Shown: piece by piece, positions 7,616 to 15,430 of the stretch | How the letters are laid out: each line of letters starts with the position of its first letter | Numbering within the stretch: position 1 is the stretch's first letter | Source of the DNA: Lysobacter sp. K5869 | Lineage (GTDB): Bacteria; Pseudomonadota; Gammaproteobacteria; Xanthomonadales; Xanthomonadaceae | Assembly (NCBI RefSeq): GCF_018847975.1 | Contig: NZ_CP072597.1 | Location: 3,325,001 to 3,389,000, forward strand | Length of the DNA stretch: 64,000 bases | Reading direction: 5' to 3' | The notes under the pieces: model-generated | Seen by the model: the letters and a program-made list of their open reading frames with translations, nothing else | The model's database searches: none | What the model was told of the DNA's origin: nothing | Position numbers and translations under genes: made by a program

Positions 7616-9412
7616 TCAACGCGGTGCCGTGTCGGTGCGCAGAACCGGATACAGGTTGTAGCGCTCGTCCCACGCGGTATGCCGGCGATAGAAGAAGTCC
7701 AGCCGCGCCTGCGGGCTCTTGGCGAACGCGGCGTCGTCGCGCAGCTTGGCCTCGAATTCGGCCTTGACCTTGGGGTCCTTGAGCATCTCGCGCGCCACGT
7801 CCTCGGCGACGTAGTCCTCCATGTATTCCTTGCGCTCGAACGCGTTGTTGAACTCGCCCCAGGCGGCCAGCGAGTCGGGCGCCTGCGGTTCCAGCAACGC
7901 CATCGCCAGACGCGATTTGGCCTGGGCGATCGGCACGAACAACGCGCCGGCGACCAAGTCCTGGCGCTCGCTCTTCCACTGGCCGCTGAGCGCGTTGCGC
8001 TGATGGCCTTCGCTGGATTGCGGCGAGAACTCGGCCTTGTCGGCGCGGAAGGCCTCGACCTGGGCGCCGCTCAGCGCCGCGTCCAAACGGCGGTATTCGA
8101 CGCCGTGCTGATCGAGCTTGGCCGCCACCCACGCCGCCTGCGCGGCCGGCACCAGATAGCCGCCGCGCGGCGCCGGCACCTGATGCGCGGGCTGGATGTC
8201 GTACTTCAGCGGCACGTTCCACACCTGCGGCTTGGTCTCGTCGTAACGCGTCATCAGCGCGCCGGACACCTCCGACGGCGTGCGCGTGTACTCGTAGCCG
8301 CGGAAGGCGACGGTGCGGCTCTTGTCGCCGGCCTTGTAGTCCAGCGCCACGTTCTGCCCGCCGAGCTGCTGCGCGCGGCGGTCGGCGGCGAGCGCTTCGC
8401 CGCGCCACTGCGCGCCGTTGGCGGCGACCAGATCGAGCACGTCGACGATGGCGTTGCGGGTGATCCGCACGCGCGTGGGATAGTCCTTCCACGAGTGCGT
8501 TTCCACCAGCATCGCCAGGCGGTTGCGCAGGTAGAAATAGCCGTGCGAGAAGCGCGGCGGCGGCACGCCGTCCTCGAAGCCGGAGGCCGGGTTGTCGGAT
8601 TCGACGAACGAGGGGTAGTAGGGCAGCGGCAGCGAGCCTTGCTTGGAAAGGCGGGCGATGGTGCCGTCGCGCAGCGCGGTACCGGCCTTGCGCAGCGCTT
8701 CGTCGCCGGCGTGGACCGGTTCGACCTGGATCGACACGTCGTGCTCGAACTTGGCGCCGTCGGTGACGTGCAGGTCGATGTAGGCCAGCGGATCCCAGCG
8801 CTGCACCAGCTTGAGCATCGCCTGCATTTCCGGCGCGTCGGCCTTGAGGTAGTCGCGGTTGAGGTTGTAGTTCTGCGCGGTGACGCGCCAGCCCATTTCC
8901 TCCGGGCCGCGCTGGTTGGGACGGTTCCAGGCGCCGAAGCGCTCGTGGCCGTCGATGTTGAACACCGGCACGAACAGCAGCACTTGCTTGCTCAGCGCGC
9001 CCTTGGCGGCTTCGCCGTCGAGCGCCTGGCGCAAGGCCAGGAAACCCGCGTCCTTACCGTCGATTTCGCCGGCGTGGATGCCGCCTTGGATCAGCATCAC
9101 CGGCAGGTTTTTGGCCTGCGCCTGTTCCGGCGTGAACGCGCCGCTGCGGGTGACCACCAGCACCTTCATCGGCCGGCCTTCCGGGGTGACGCCGAAATCT
9201 TCGCAGCGCACCGCGTCGGGATAGCGCTGGGCGAAGCGCGCGCACAGCGCGATCACTTCCTCGTAGCGGCCGGTTTTGACGAAGCCGCTGCGCTCGGAGA
9301 CGGTGCTGATCGGCGCCTCGTCGGCGAAGGCCGGCGCGGCGAAACCGCCGGCGAGCGAGAGGGCGAGCGCGAAGGGCAGGGCGGCGGTGCGGAACTGGGG
9401 CTGGCGGGTCAT
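7616..9412 (-). CDS. Secreted M14 family zinc carboxypeptidase
   Basis: A 598-residue exported protein: signal peptide about residues 1-30 (ALALSLAGGFAAPAFA), then an M14 peptidase domain. The zinc site is visible as GGIHAGEIDGKD (H113, E116) and YIDLHVTDG for the third ligand; MLVETHSWKDY carries the probable catalytic Glu. M14 enzymes remove C-terminal residues or act on peptidoglycan peptides. The domain is followed by about 250 residues without a motif I recognise. It probably degrades peptides outside the cell or in the periplasm. REP units lie directly downstream. Confidence 0.88.
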   Translation of the reverse strand: MTRQPQFRTAALPFALALSLAGGFAAPAFADEAPISTVSERSGFVKTGRYEEVIALCARFAQRYPDAVRCEDFGVTPEGRPMKVLVVTRSGAFTPEQAQAKNLPVMLIQGGIHAGEIDGKDAGFLALRQALDGEAAKGALSKQVLLFVPVFNIDGHERFGAWNRPNQRGPEEMGWRVTAQNYNLNRDYLKADAPEMQAMLKLVQRWDPLAYIDLHVTDGAKFEHDVSIQVEPVHAGDEALRKAGTALRDGTIARLSKQGSLPLPYYPSFVESDNPASGFEDGVPPPRFSHGYFYLRNRLAMLVETHSWKDYPTRVRITRNAIVDVLDLVAANGAQWRGEALAADRRAQQLGGQNVALDYKAGDKSRTVAFRGYEYTRTPSEVSGALMTRYDETKPQVWNVPLKYDIQPAHQVPAPRGGYLVPAAQAAWVAAKLDQHGVEYRRLDAALSGAQVEAFRADKAEFSPQSSEGHQRNALSGQWKSERQDLVAGALFVPIAQAKSRLAMALLEPQAPDSLAAWGEFNNAFERKEYMEDYVAEDVAREMLKDPKVKAEFEAKLRDDAAFAKSPQARLDFFYRRHTAWDERYNLYPVLRTDTAPR

Positions 9413-9455
9413 TGCGGATTCCAGTTTGGTGCGGAACGGATTCGGGGAACGGCCG

Positions 9456-10592
9456 TCACTCGCGCGCGCATTGCACGCCCGAGCAGGCGAGGGTGTTGAA
9501 GTCGTAGAGCGTGGAATGGCCGAGTTCGCCGCTCGGCCGGCTCACGCCCTTGGGCACGAAGAAGGTCGCCGAGTGCGCGCCGTACAGGCCGGCGGGCAGG
9601 CGCATCGGCTTGAGCACCACGAAGGCGTTGTAGAGGTCCATGCGCCGCGGCGGCGCGCCGATCACCGGCGGCAACGCCGGCGCGGACGCGGCCTGCGCGG
9701 CCAGCCACTTGTCGCCGTCGGCGCGCGTGGCCGGGCGCAGCAGGCCGGCGTCGACCGCGTGCTGCAGCCCGGCGGGGCCGGCGAGTTGCGAATCGGCGAT
9801 GCGGAAGATCTGCGGCGCGGGCGCGGCGGAATCGGTGATCCAGACGCCGTTGCCGGGGCCGATCTGGGCGCGGCCCTGCTGGGCGATGTGGATGCTGGTC
9901 AGCGGCAGGGCGAAGGTGCTCTGGGCCAGCGCGGACAGCTTGGCCGCGCCGGTGGCGTCGACATAGAAATAGCCGCAGGCGCCGCGGTTGTCGTAGCTCG
10001 ACACCCGCAGCGGCACGCCCGCCGGCAGCCCGGTCACGGCTTGGCGGTGATAGCCGCCGACCCGCACCGCGACGATGCGCGTGCGCTTGGACCAGCCGAT
10101 ATTCCACACCGTCGGCTCGTACGCGCCGAGCAGCAGCGCCACCGGCGCGTCGTCGTCGACGGCGACGTCGATCTGGGTGGCTTCGTGGCCGCTTTGGTCG
10201 ATCTGGAAACCCAGCTTGCGGCCGCTGTAGGCGCCGGCGGCGTAGACGCGGGTGCCGGCGGGCAGCCCGCCGAACGCGCAGTCGCTGGGGCCGTCGTCGT
10301 TGCGCGCGGAGGCGGGCGGCTCGAATGCGAACGGTTTGGTCTTGCCGGCGGCGCCCCGGGCTTGCGCGATGTCGGCCGGCGCCGCGTTCGCCGGCGCGGC
10401 GGGCTGCGGCTGCGCGGCGTATCTCGATTCGGCCGGTTGGCTCGGATCCAGCGCCGGCTGCGGCGGCGCGGGTTGCGCGGGCGCGTCGGTGTCGCCGGGC
10501 TTGGACGCCTGTTCCAGCGCGCGCTCGAACGAATCGCAGGCGCTCAAGCACAGCGGCAAGGCGAGGGCGGCGAGGGCGACGGGCAAGCGCAT
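9456..10592 (-). CDS. Putative lipoprotein of unknown function
   Basis: A 378-residue protein with a lipoprotein signal (MRLPVALAALALPLCLSAC, lipobox LSAC). A Pro/Ala-rich linker of about 80 residues is followed by a beta-rich region that contains the pattern GLPAGTRVYAAGAYSGRK and ends in a Cys-containing tail (YDFNTLACSGVQCARE). I do not recognise a family. Asp, Gly and short beta-strand patterns suggest an envelope-facing binding protein. It is 43 bases upstream of the M14 carboxypeptidase on the same strand, so both may be co-transcribed, which would suggest an extracellular peptide-related role. Confidence 0.65.
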   Translation of the reverse strand: MRLPVALAALALPLCLSACDSFERALEQASKPGDTDAPAQPAPPQPALDPSQPAESRYAAQPQPAAPANAAPADIAQARGAAGKTKPFAFEPPASARNDDGPSDCAFGGLPAGTRVYAAGAYSGRKLGFQIDQSGHEATQIDVAVDDDAPVALLLGAYEPTVWNIGWSKRTRIVAVRVGGYHRQAVTGLPAGVPLRVSSYDNRGACGYFYVDATGAAKLSALAQSTFALPLTSIHIAQQGRAQIGPGNGVWITDSAAPAPQIFRIADSQLAGPAGLQHAVDAGLLRPATRADGDKWLAAQAASAPALPPVIGAPPRRMDLYNAFVVLKPMRLPAGLYGAHSATFFVPKGVSRPSGELGHSTLYDFNTLACSGVQCARE

Positions 10593-10800
10593 GCGGACAC
10601 TCCTTGCGTGGCGGGCGCCGGACGGATCCGTGCCGGCGGCGGAGCGCGCCGCGGCGGACGCGGCGCGCGGGCTAATGTACGGGATCGCGCCGCGCCCCGC
10701 CTGTGCGCGAAGCGGCCTGCCGTTGACAGATGACAGCCGTCATGCGCGCGCCCGGCGCCATCGCCTAGACTGCGCATCCGCCGCCGCTCAGGAATCGCGC

Positions 10801-11427
10801 ATGTACGCCTTGTACTACTCGCCCGGAACCGCCAGCCTCGTCGTGCATTGGCTGCTGATCGAACTGGACCTGCCGCACGAGCTGCGCACGGTCGATATGG
10901 CCGGGCGCGAGCACAAGGGCGCGGACTATCTCGCGCTCAATCCCAACGGCGTGGTGCCGACCTTGCTGGTCGACGGCCAGCCGCGCTACGAGGCCGCGGC
11001 GCTGACGCTGTTTCTGGCCGACCGCCATGGCGACGGCGCGTTCGCGCCTTCCCTCGACGACCCGCGGCGCGCCGAATATCTGCAGTGGATGTTCAACCTC
11101 ACCGCGTCGCTGCAGGCGCCGTTGCGCCTGTGGTGGTATCCCGGCGATCTGCAGGCCGACGACGACGCGGTGCGCTGCGGCGCGCAGGCGCGGATCGAGG
11201 CGGCGTGCGAGCGGCTCGACGCGCATCTGCGCGAGCACGGGCCGTATCTGCTCGGCGAACGCCTCAGCGCCGCGGATTTCTATCTGACCATGCTGATGCG
11301 CTGGACCCGCAAGCTGCCGCGTCCCGCGCACGAGTGGCCGCATCTGGGCGAGCTGGCGCGGCGGATGAAGGCGCGGCCGAGCTTCGCCGAGCTGTACCGG
11401 CGCGAAGGCTTGGAAGAGTGGGCTTGA
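10801..11427 (+). CDS. Glutathione S-transferase family protein
   Basis: A 208-residue soluble protein with the two-domain GST layout. The N-terminal thioredoxin-like part has MYALYYSPGTASLVVHWLLI, with Ser or Tyr near the thiol site, and the cis-Pro motif NGVVPTLLVDG. The C-terminal helical domain has LLGERLSAADFYLTMLMRW, the usual N-capping box. GSTs conjugate glutathione to electrophiles or reduce peroxides. The start at 10801 begins directly at the conserved first strand; the open frame further upstream is non-coding. A TAGACT box at 10766 could be its -10. Confidence 0.88.
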   Translation: MYALYYSPGTASLVVHWLLIELDLPHELRTVDMAGREHKGADYLALNPNGVVPTLLVDGQPRYEAAALTLFLADRHGDGAFAPSLDDPRRAEYLQWMFNLTASLQAPLRLWWYPGDLQADDDAVRCGAQARIEAACERLDAHLREHGPYLLGERLSAADFYLTMLMRWTRKLPRPAHEWPHLGELARRMKARPSFAELYRREGLEEWA

Positions 11428-11471
11428 GCGCGGCCGCGCGCTGACGATCAACGATTAAGGAGCGACAACGA

Positions 11472-12248
11472 ATGGATCACCCCGCCTGTCTCGCGCAGGG
11501 CCGCCGCGCCGCCGCCGTTTTGGCCGCGGCCGCGTTGCTCGCCGCGCCGTTCGCCATCGCGGCGCCCGCCTCGCGAGCGCCCGCCACGCCCGCGCCGCGC
11601 GCGAGCGCCGCCGCGCCCGCGCCGCGCGCGAGCGCCGCCGCGCCCGCTACGATCGGCGGCGCGTCCGCGGCCGAGTGGACGATCCGCTGGTGGCGCTGGG
11701 CGCACAGCTTCCCGGCCGGCCGCCAGCCTTATCTGGACCGCGACGGCCGCCGCTGCGCGATGCACCAGGACGAAGACGGCCCGGTCTGGTTCCTCGCCGG
11801 TACCGACGGCAGCTTCGACGCCGAGCGCCGTTGCCGGGTGCCGGCCGGCAAGCACTTGCTGGTTCCGGTCATCAATATGTATTTCCACGGGCCGCGCCTG
11901 GGCGAGGACGCGATGAGCTGCGCCGAGGTCAAGCAGCGGGCCGCAGTCAACAACGATTACCTGGTCAGCGCCGTGGTCCTGCTCGACGGCAAGCCGCTGG
12001 CGCGCCCGGCGCGGCTGACCTCGCGCTGCTTCGACCCCGGCGCGGAGCGCGACGACACCGGCCCCGACGACCGCCGCGGCGTGGTCCGCGCCGCCGCCGA
12101 CGGCTATTGGCTGCTGCTGCCACCGCTGGCGCCGGGGGCGCACCGGCTCAGCATCGGCGCCAACTACGGCAACCCGGACGATCCCGATTACGGGACCATG
12201 CGGCAGAACTTCGAGTACCGGCTGGACGTGGGCGACCCGGCGATCTGA
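11472..12248 (+). CDS. Secreted protein of unknown function with duplicated Pro/Ala linker
   Basis: A 258-residue exported protein. The signal peptide (about residues 10-36) is followed by a low-complexity linker in which APAPRASAA occurs twice in tandem. The mature domain begins with EWTIRWWRWAHSFPAG, a Trp-rich motif, and has conserved-looking Cys (RRCAMHQDE, RRCRVPAGKH, SRCFDPG, MSCAEVK) that may form disulfides. I do not recognise the family. It is the second gene after the GST, 44 bases apart, and could be in the same transcript. Confidence 0.65.
   Translation: MDHPACLAQGRRAAAVLAAAALLAAPFAIAAPASRAPATPAPRASAAAPAPRASAAAPATIGGASAAEWTIRWWRWAHSFPAGRQPYLDRDGRRCAMHQDEDGPVWFLAGTDGSFDAERRCRVPAGKHLLVPVINMYFHGPRLGEDAMSCAEVKQRAAVNNDYLVSAVVLLDGKPLARPARLTSRCFDPGAERDDTGPDDRRGVVRAAADGYWLLLPPLAPGAHRLSIGANYGNPDDPDYGTMRQNFEYRLDVGDPAI
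11587..11650 (+). repeat. 27-bp tandem duplication inside a coding region
   Basis: A 27-base GC-rich unit encoding nine residues (APRASAAAP) occurs twice in direct succession within the linker of the secreted protein. This is consistent with slippage. Confidence 0.6.
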
Positions 12249-12445
12249 ACGGGCGTTCGCCCCGCGCCGCCGGCCGTTGCTGCGGCGCAGGGGCGGCGCG
12301 CAGGCGACCGCGCCGGCCAAACCGGGCGCGCGGGCGATGGGGTACTCTGCGGGGCTGGACCTCCCGGCCGTCGGCTGGGCCCCGCAATGGACGTGCGCCC
12401 CAACGAAGCAGCGCCGACGAGGAGTCGGCGAGAGGACCGCCGTAG

Positions 12446-14068
12446 ATGACCCAAGCCGCCACCGTCCCCGCCGATTCGCAGGGCAAGATGCCCCGCCAGA
12501 TCGCTTTCATCATCGGCAACGAGGCGGCCGAGCGCTTCAGTTTCTACGGCATGCGCAACATCCTGACCGCGTTCCTGGTCGGGACCTTGCTGATGGCCTC
12601 CACCGGCGACCTCGCCGAGCGCGAGCGCATGGCCAAGGACGTGTTCCACACGTTCATGATCGGCACCTACTTCTTCCCGCTGCTCGGCGGCTGGCTGGCC
12701 GACCGCTACTTCGGCAAGTACAACACCGTCATCTGGTTCTCGCTGATCTACTGCGCCGGCCACGCCTGCTTGGCGCTGTTCGAGCACAACCAGACCGGCT
12801 TCTTCACCGGCCTGTTCCTGATCGCCTTCGGCGCCGGCGGCATCAAACCGCTGGTGGTGTCGTTCTGCGGCGACCAGTTCGACCAGAGCAACAAGCACAA
12901 AGCCAAGCTGGTGTTCGACGCGTTCTATTGGACGATCAACTTCGGCTCGCTGTTCGCGTCCTTGCTGATGCCGATCTTCCTGCGCGAGTACGGCCCCTCG
13001 GTGGCGTTCGGCATCCCCGGCGCGCTGATGTTCCTGGCCACCTTCATCTTCTGGCTGGGCCGCAAGCGCTACGTGCTGGTGCCGCCGACCCGCAGCGCGC
13101 CGGACCCGGATTCGTTCTTCAACGTCGCCCGCACCGCGCTGCGCGCCAAGGCCGCCGGCCAGGGCAATCCGGGCGTGGCGGTGGCGGCGATCGGCGTGGC
13201 CCTGGCGGCCGGCGCGCTGGCGCTGATCCCGAGCCTGGGCTTCGTCAAAAGCGCGTGCATGGCGCTGGGCCTGCTGATCGGCTTCGGCGGCTACGGCATC
13301 TCGCTGCAGCTCGAACGCGCGCGCGGCGCGCATCCCGACGCGGCCGTGGACGGCGTGCGCGCGGTGCTGCGGATCCTGATCGTGTTCGCCTTCGTCACCC
13401 CGTTCTGGTCGCTGTTCGACCAGAAGGCCTCGACCTGGGTGCTGCAGGGCCAGCGCATGGTGGTGCCGACCGAGCTGTGGTGGTGGCCGAGCTGGCTGAT
13501 CTCCGGCGAGGGCGGGGCCAAGGCCGCGGCCTCGCAGATGCAGGCGATCAACCCGCTGCTGGTGATGCTGCTGATCCCGTTCAACAACCTGGTGCTGTAC
13601 CCGGCGCTGCGCCGGATCGGGATCAACCCCACGCCGCTGCGGCGGATGGGCTTCGGCATCGCGGTCTCGGGCCTGTCGTGGATCGTCGCGGCGGTGCTGC
13701 AGTTGTATATGGACGCCGGCCACCCCATGTCGCTGGCATGGCAGATCCTTCCCTACGTGCTGCTGACCTTCGGCGAGGTGCTGGTGTCGGCGACCGCGCT
13801 GGAGTTCGCCTACAGCCAGGCGCCGCCGTCGATGAAGGGTGTGATCATGGCCCTGTGGTACCTGACCAGCACCTTCGGCAATTTGTGGGTGATGCTGACC
13901 AACGCCGCGGTGCGCAACGAGGCGGTGACCTCGCACATCGCCGCCACCGGGCTGAGCGAGAACGCGTTCCTGATGTTCTTCTTCGCCGGCTTCGCGTTCG
14001 TGGCGGCGGCGGCCTTCGCCCTGTACGCGCGGCGTTATCCGATGCAGGACCACTACCGGGCCGCGTGA
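12446..14068 (+). CDS. POT/PTR family proton-dependent oligopeptide transporter
   Basis: A 540-residue integral membrane protein of the major facilitator superfamily. The family signature is clear near the N-terminus: FIIGNEAAERFSFYGMRNIL carries the ExxERFxYY motif for proton coupling and peptide binding. It is followed by GGWLADRYFGKYNTV, the loop between helices 2 and 3, and by GAGGIKPLVVSFCGDQFD (the second PTR2 signature). The inner membrane protein imports di- and tripeptides with protons. A substrate supply from the secreted peptidases in this window is plausible. The start at 12446 has a purine-rich region upstream; it is a single-gene unit. Confidence 0.93.
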   Translation: MTQAATVPADSQGKMPRQIAFIIGNEAAERFSFYGMRNILTAFLVGTLLMASTGDLAERERMAKDVFHTFMIGTYFFPLLGGWLADRYFGKYNTVIWFSLIYCAGHACLALFEHNQTGFFTGLFLIAFGAGGIKPLVVSFCGDQFDQSNKHKAKLVFDAFYWTINFGSLFASLLMPIFLREYGPSVAFGIPGALMFLATFIFWLGRKRYVLVPPTRSAPDPDSFFNVARTALRAKAAGQGNPGVAVAAIGVALAAGALALIPSLGFVKSACMALGLLIGFGGYGISLQLERARGAHPDAAVDGVRAVLRILIVFAFVTPFWSLFDQKASTWVLQGQRMVVPTELWWWPSWLISGEGGAKAAASQMQAINPLLVMLLIPFNNLVLYPALRRIGINPTPLRRMGFGIAVSGLSWIVAAVLQLYMDAGHPMSLAWQILPYVLLTFGEVLVSATALEFAYSQAPPSMKGVIMALWYLTSTFGNLWVMLTNAAVRNEAVTSHIAATGLSENAFLMFFFAGFAFVAAAAFALYARRYPMQDHYRAA

Positions 14069-14158
14069 CCGCGGCCCGCCGGGCGCCGTAGCCCGGCGTT
14101 CCGAGTTCCGCCGCGCCCGTCTTTCCGAATTCTTCTTACCCGCGAGCCCGACCCGACC

Positions 14159-14776
14159 ATGATCACCTTCGTCCTGATCGCCGTGACCGTGCTGGTGACG
14201 TGGCAGGCCTTCCAGAAGCGCCGCCTGTACGAGCGGCTGGTGCTGTGGCCGCCGGGCGTGGAGCGCTTCCGCCAGTACGACCGGCTGCTGACCCACGGCT
14301 TCGTGCATGCCGACTGGATGCACCTGCTGTTCAACATGATCACCCTGTACTTCTTCGGCCGCGCGGTCGAGAACGTGTTCGCCCAGTTGGTCGGGCCGGG
14401 GATGTTCGTGCTGTTCTACCTGTCGGCGATCGTGGTCGCGATCCTGCCCAGTTATCTGCGCCACCGCCGCGATCCCGGCTACGTCAGCCTGGGCGCGTCC
14501 GGCGCGGTCTCGGCGGTGCTGTTCGCCTTCGTGCTGCTCGACCCGTGGAGCTGGATCATCGTGTTCGTGGTGCCGGTGCCGGCCGTGGTCTACGCCATCG
14601 CCTACATCGGCTATTCGTACTGGATGGACAAGCGCGGCGGCGACAACATCAACCACAGCGCGCATCTGTCCGGCGCGATCTACGGCCTGCTGTTCATGCT
14701 GCTGATGGAGCCGCGGGTCGCGCTGGTATTCCTGGAGCGGCTGGCCAGCCCGCGCGGGCCGGGGTTCTTCGGCTGA
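14159..14776 (+). CDS. Rhomboid family intramembrane serine protease
   Basis: A 205-residue polytopic membrane protein. The rhomboid catalytic dyad is visible: Ser in SLGASGAVSAVLFAF (GxSG) and His in NHSAHLSGAIYGLLF. The conserved loop HGFVHADWMHLLFNMITLYF is also present, with the His-Asn pair that stabilises the oxyanion site. Rhomboids cleave single-pass membrane proteins inside the bilayer. The protein is short and begins directly with the first transmembrane helix, as in minimal six-helix bacterial rhomboids. It is convergent with the small gene at 14.95 kb and they share a terminator region. Confidence 0.92.
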   Translation: MITFVLIAVTVLVTWQAFQKRRLYERLVLWPPGVERFRQYDRLLTHGFVHADWMHLLFNMITLYFFGRAVENVFAQLVGPGMFVLFYLSAIVVAILPSYLRHRRDPGYVSLGASGAVSAVLFAFVLLDPWSWIIVFVVPVPAVVYAIAYIGYSYWMDKRGGDNINHSAHLSGAIYGLLFMLLMEPRVALVFLERLASPRGPGFFG

Positions 14777-14858
14777 GGCATCGGTTCCGGGCGCCGCGAG
14801 GCGGCGGCCGGACCGGAGTCCAGCGGGGCCGCAGCCGCTTCCACGAAACGCCTGCCGC

Positions 14859-14912
14859 AAAAAACACCGGGCCCGAAGGCCTCCCGCATCGGCGGGGCGG
14901 ACTTCGGGCCCG
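14859..14912 (-). terminator. Intrinsic terminator for the small gene at 14954
   Basis: A perfect 11-bp stem (CGGGCCCGAAG at 14868-14878 with its complement at 14902-14912) is followed on the minus strand by a run of six T at 14864-14859. It lies 41 bases after the stop codon of the small protein gene. Confidence 0.8.
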
Positions 14913-14953
14913 AGTCGTTTGTCGCGCCGCGGCGAGCGCGGTCGCGCGGCGGG

Positions 14954-15145
14954 TCAGGCGGCGAGCGAGCCTTCCAGCTCGAACTCGCCTTCGCCGTACG
15001 CGGCGGCCAGACCGGCCTGGATCTGCGCGTCGAGTTCGCGCAACTCGGCGTCGTCGCCTTCGCCGTTGCGGGCGAGGTCGAACAGGCGGGCGATGACGGC
15101 GTTGCTGTGGACGTCGTCGCTGTAGCGGTCGATGTGGCGAGCCAT
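14954..15145 (-). CDS. Small acidic protein, function unknown
   Basis: A 63-residue protein rich in Glu, Asp and Ala (MARHIDRYSDDVHSN at the start, EGEFELEGSLAA at the end), probably helical and cytoplasmic. I do not recognise it. The start at 15145 has a strong ribosome site, GAAGGGGAA about five bases upstream; the open frame continues further up but without such a site. Its own intrinsic terminator and a 285-base upstream region shared with the H1-like gene suggest an independent, real gene. It could belong with a nucleoid or stress function, but this is only from position. Confidence 0.7.
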   Translation of the reverse strand: MARHIDRYSDDVHSNAVIARLFDLARNGEGDDAELRELDAQIQAGLAAAYGEGEFELEGSLAA

Positions 15146-15389
15146 TGGATTCCCCTTCGTCGTAACTGTGGACTTACTCACAGTTCTACGCAGGTTCCAT
15201 GCCAGGGTTTTCCCTAGCTTGCGCGCGCGAAAAGTGACGCGAGACGTCAACACACGCCGGGCAAGATCAGTCGGCTGACGCGATGCGGCGATCTCTCACG
15301 TCCGCTCACTCCGCATGAAGGTGGCGCGTGATAACACCGAGGCGTGTGGTCGACAGCACACAGGCTGATGTAGTCGCAGGGGCAGCCGC

Positions 15390-15395
15390 TATCAT
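15390..15395 (+). promoter_or_regulatory. -10-like box upstream of the H1-like gene
   Basis: TATCAT lies 35 bases before the ATG at 15431. The ribosome site GAGGAG follows near 15419. No good -35 is visible, so the call is weak. Confidence 0.35.
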
Positions 15396-15430
15396 TCGCG
15401 CATTCGCAAACACTCGACGAGGAGTCAAGC

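Noticed and set aside
10730..10743. Palindrome ATGACAGCCGTCAT before the GST gene as an operator
   Set aside because: Only five paired bases per arm and no second copy; it cannot be told from chance.
12188..14860. 890-residue minus-strand open frame opposite the POT transporter and rhomboid genes
   Set aside because: His/Gln/Arg-rich composition is typical of antisense frames in GC-rich DNA; the opposite strand has two clear families.
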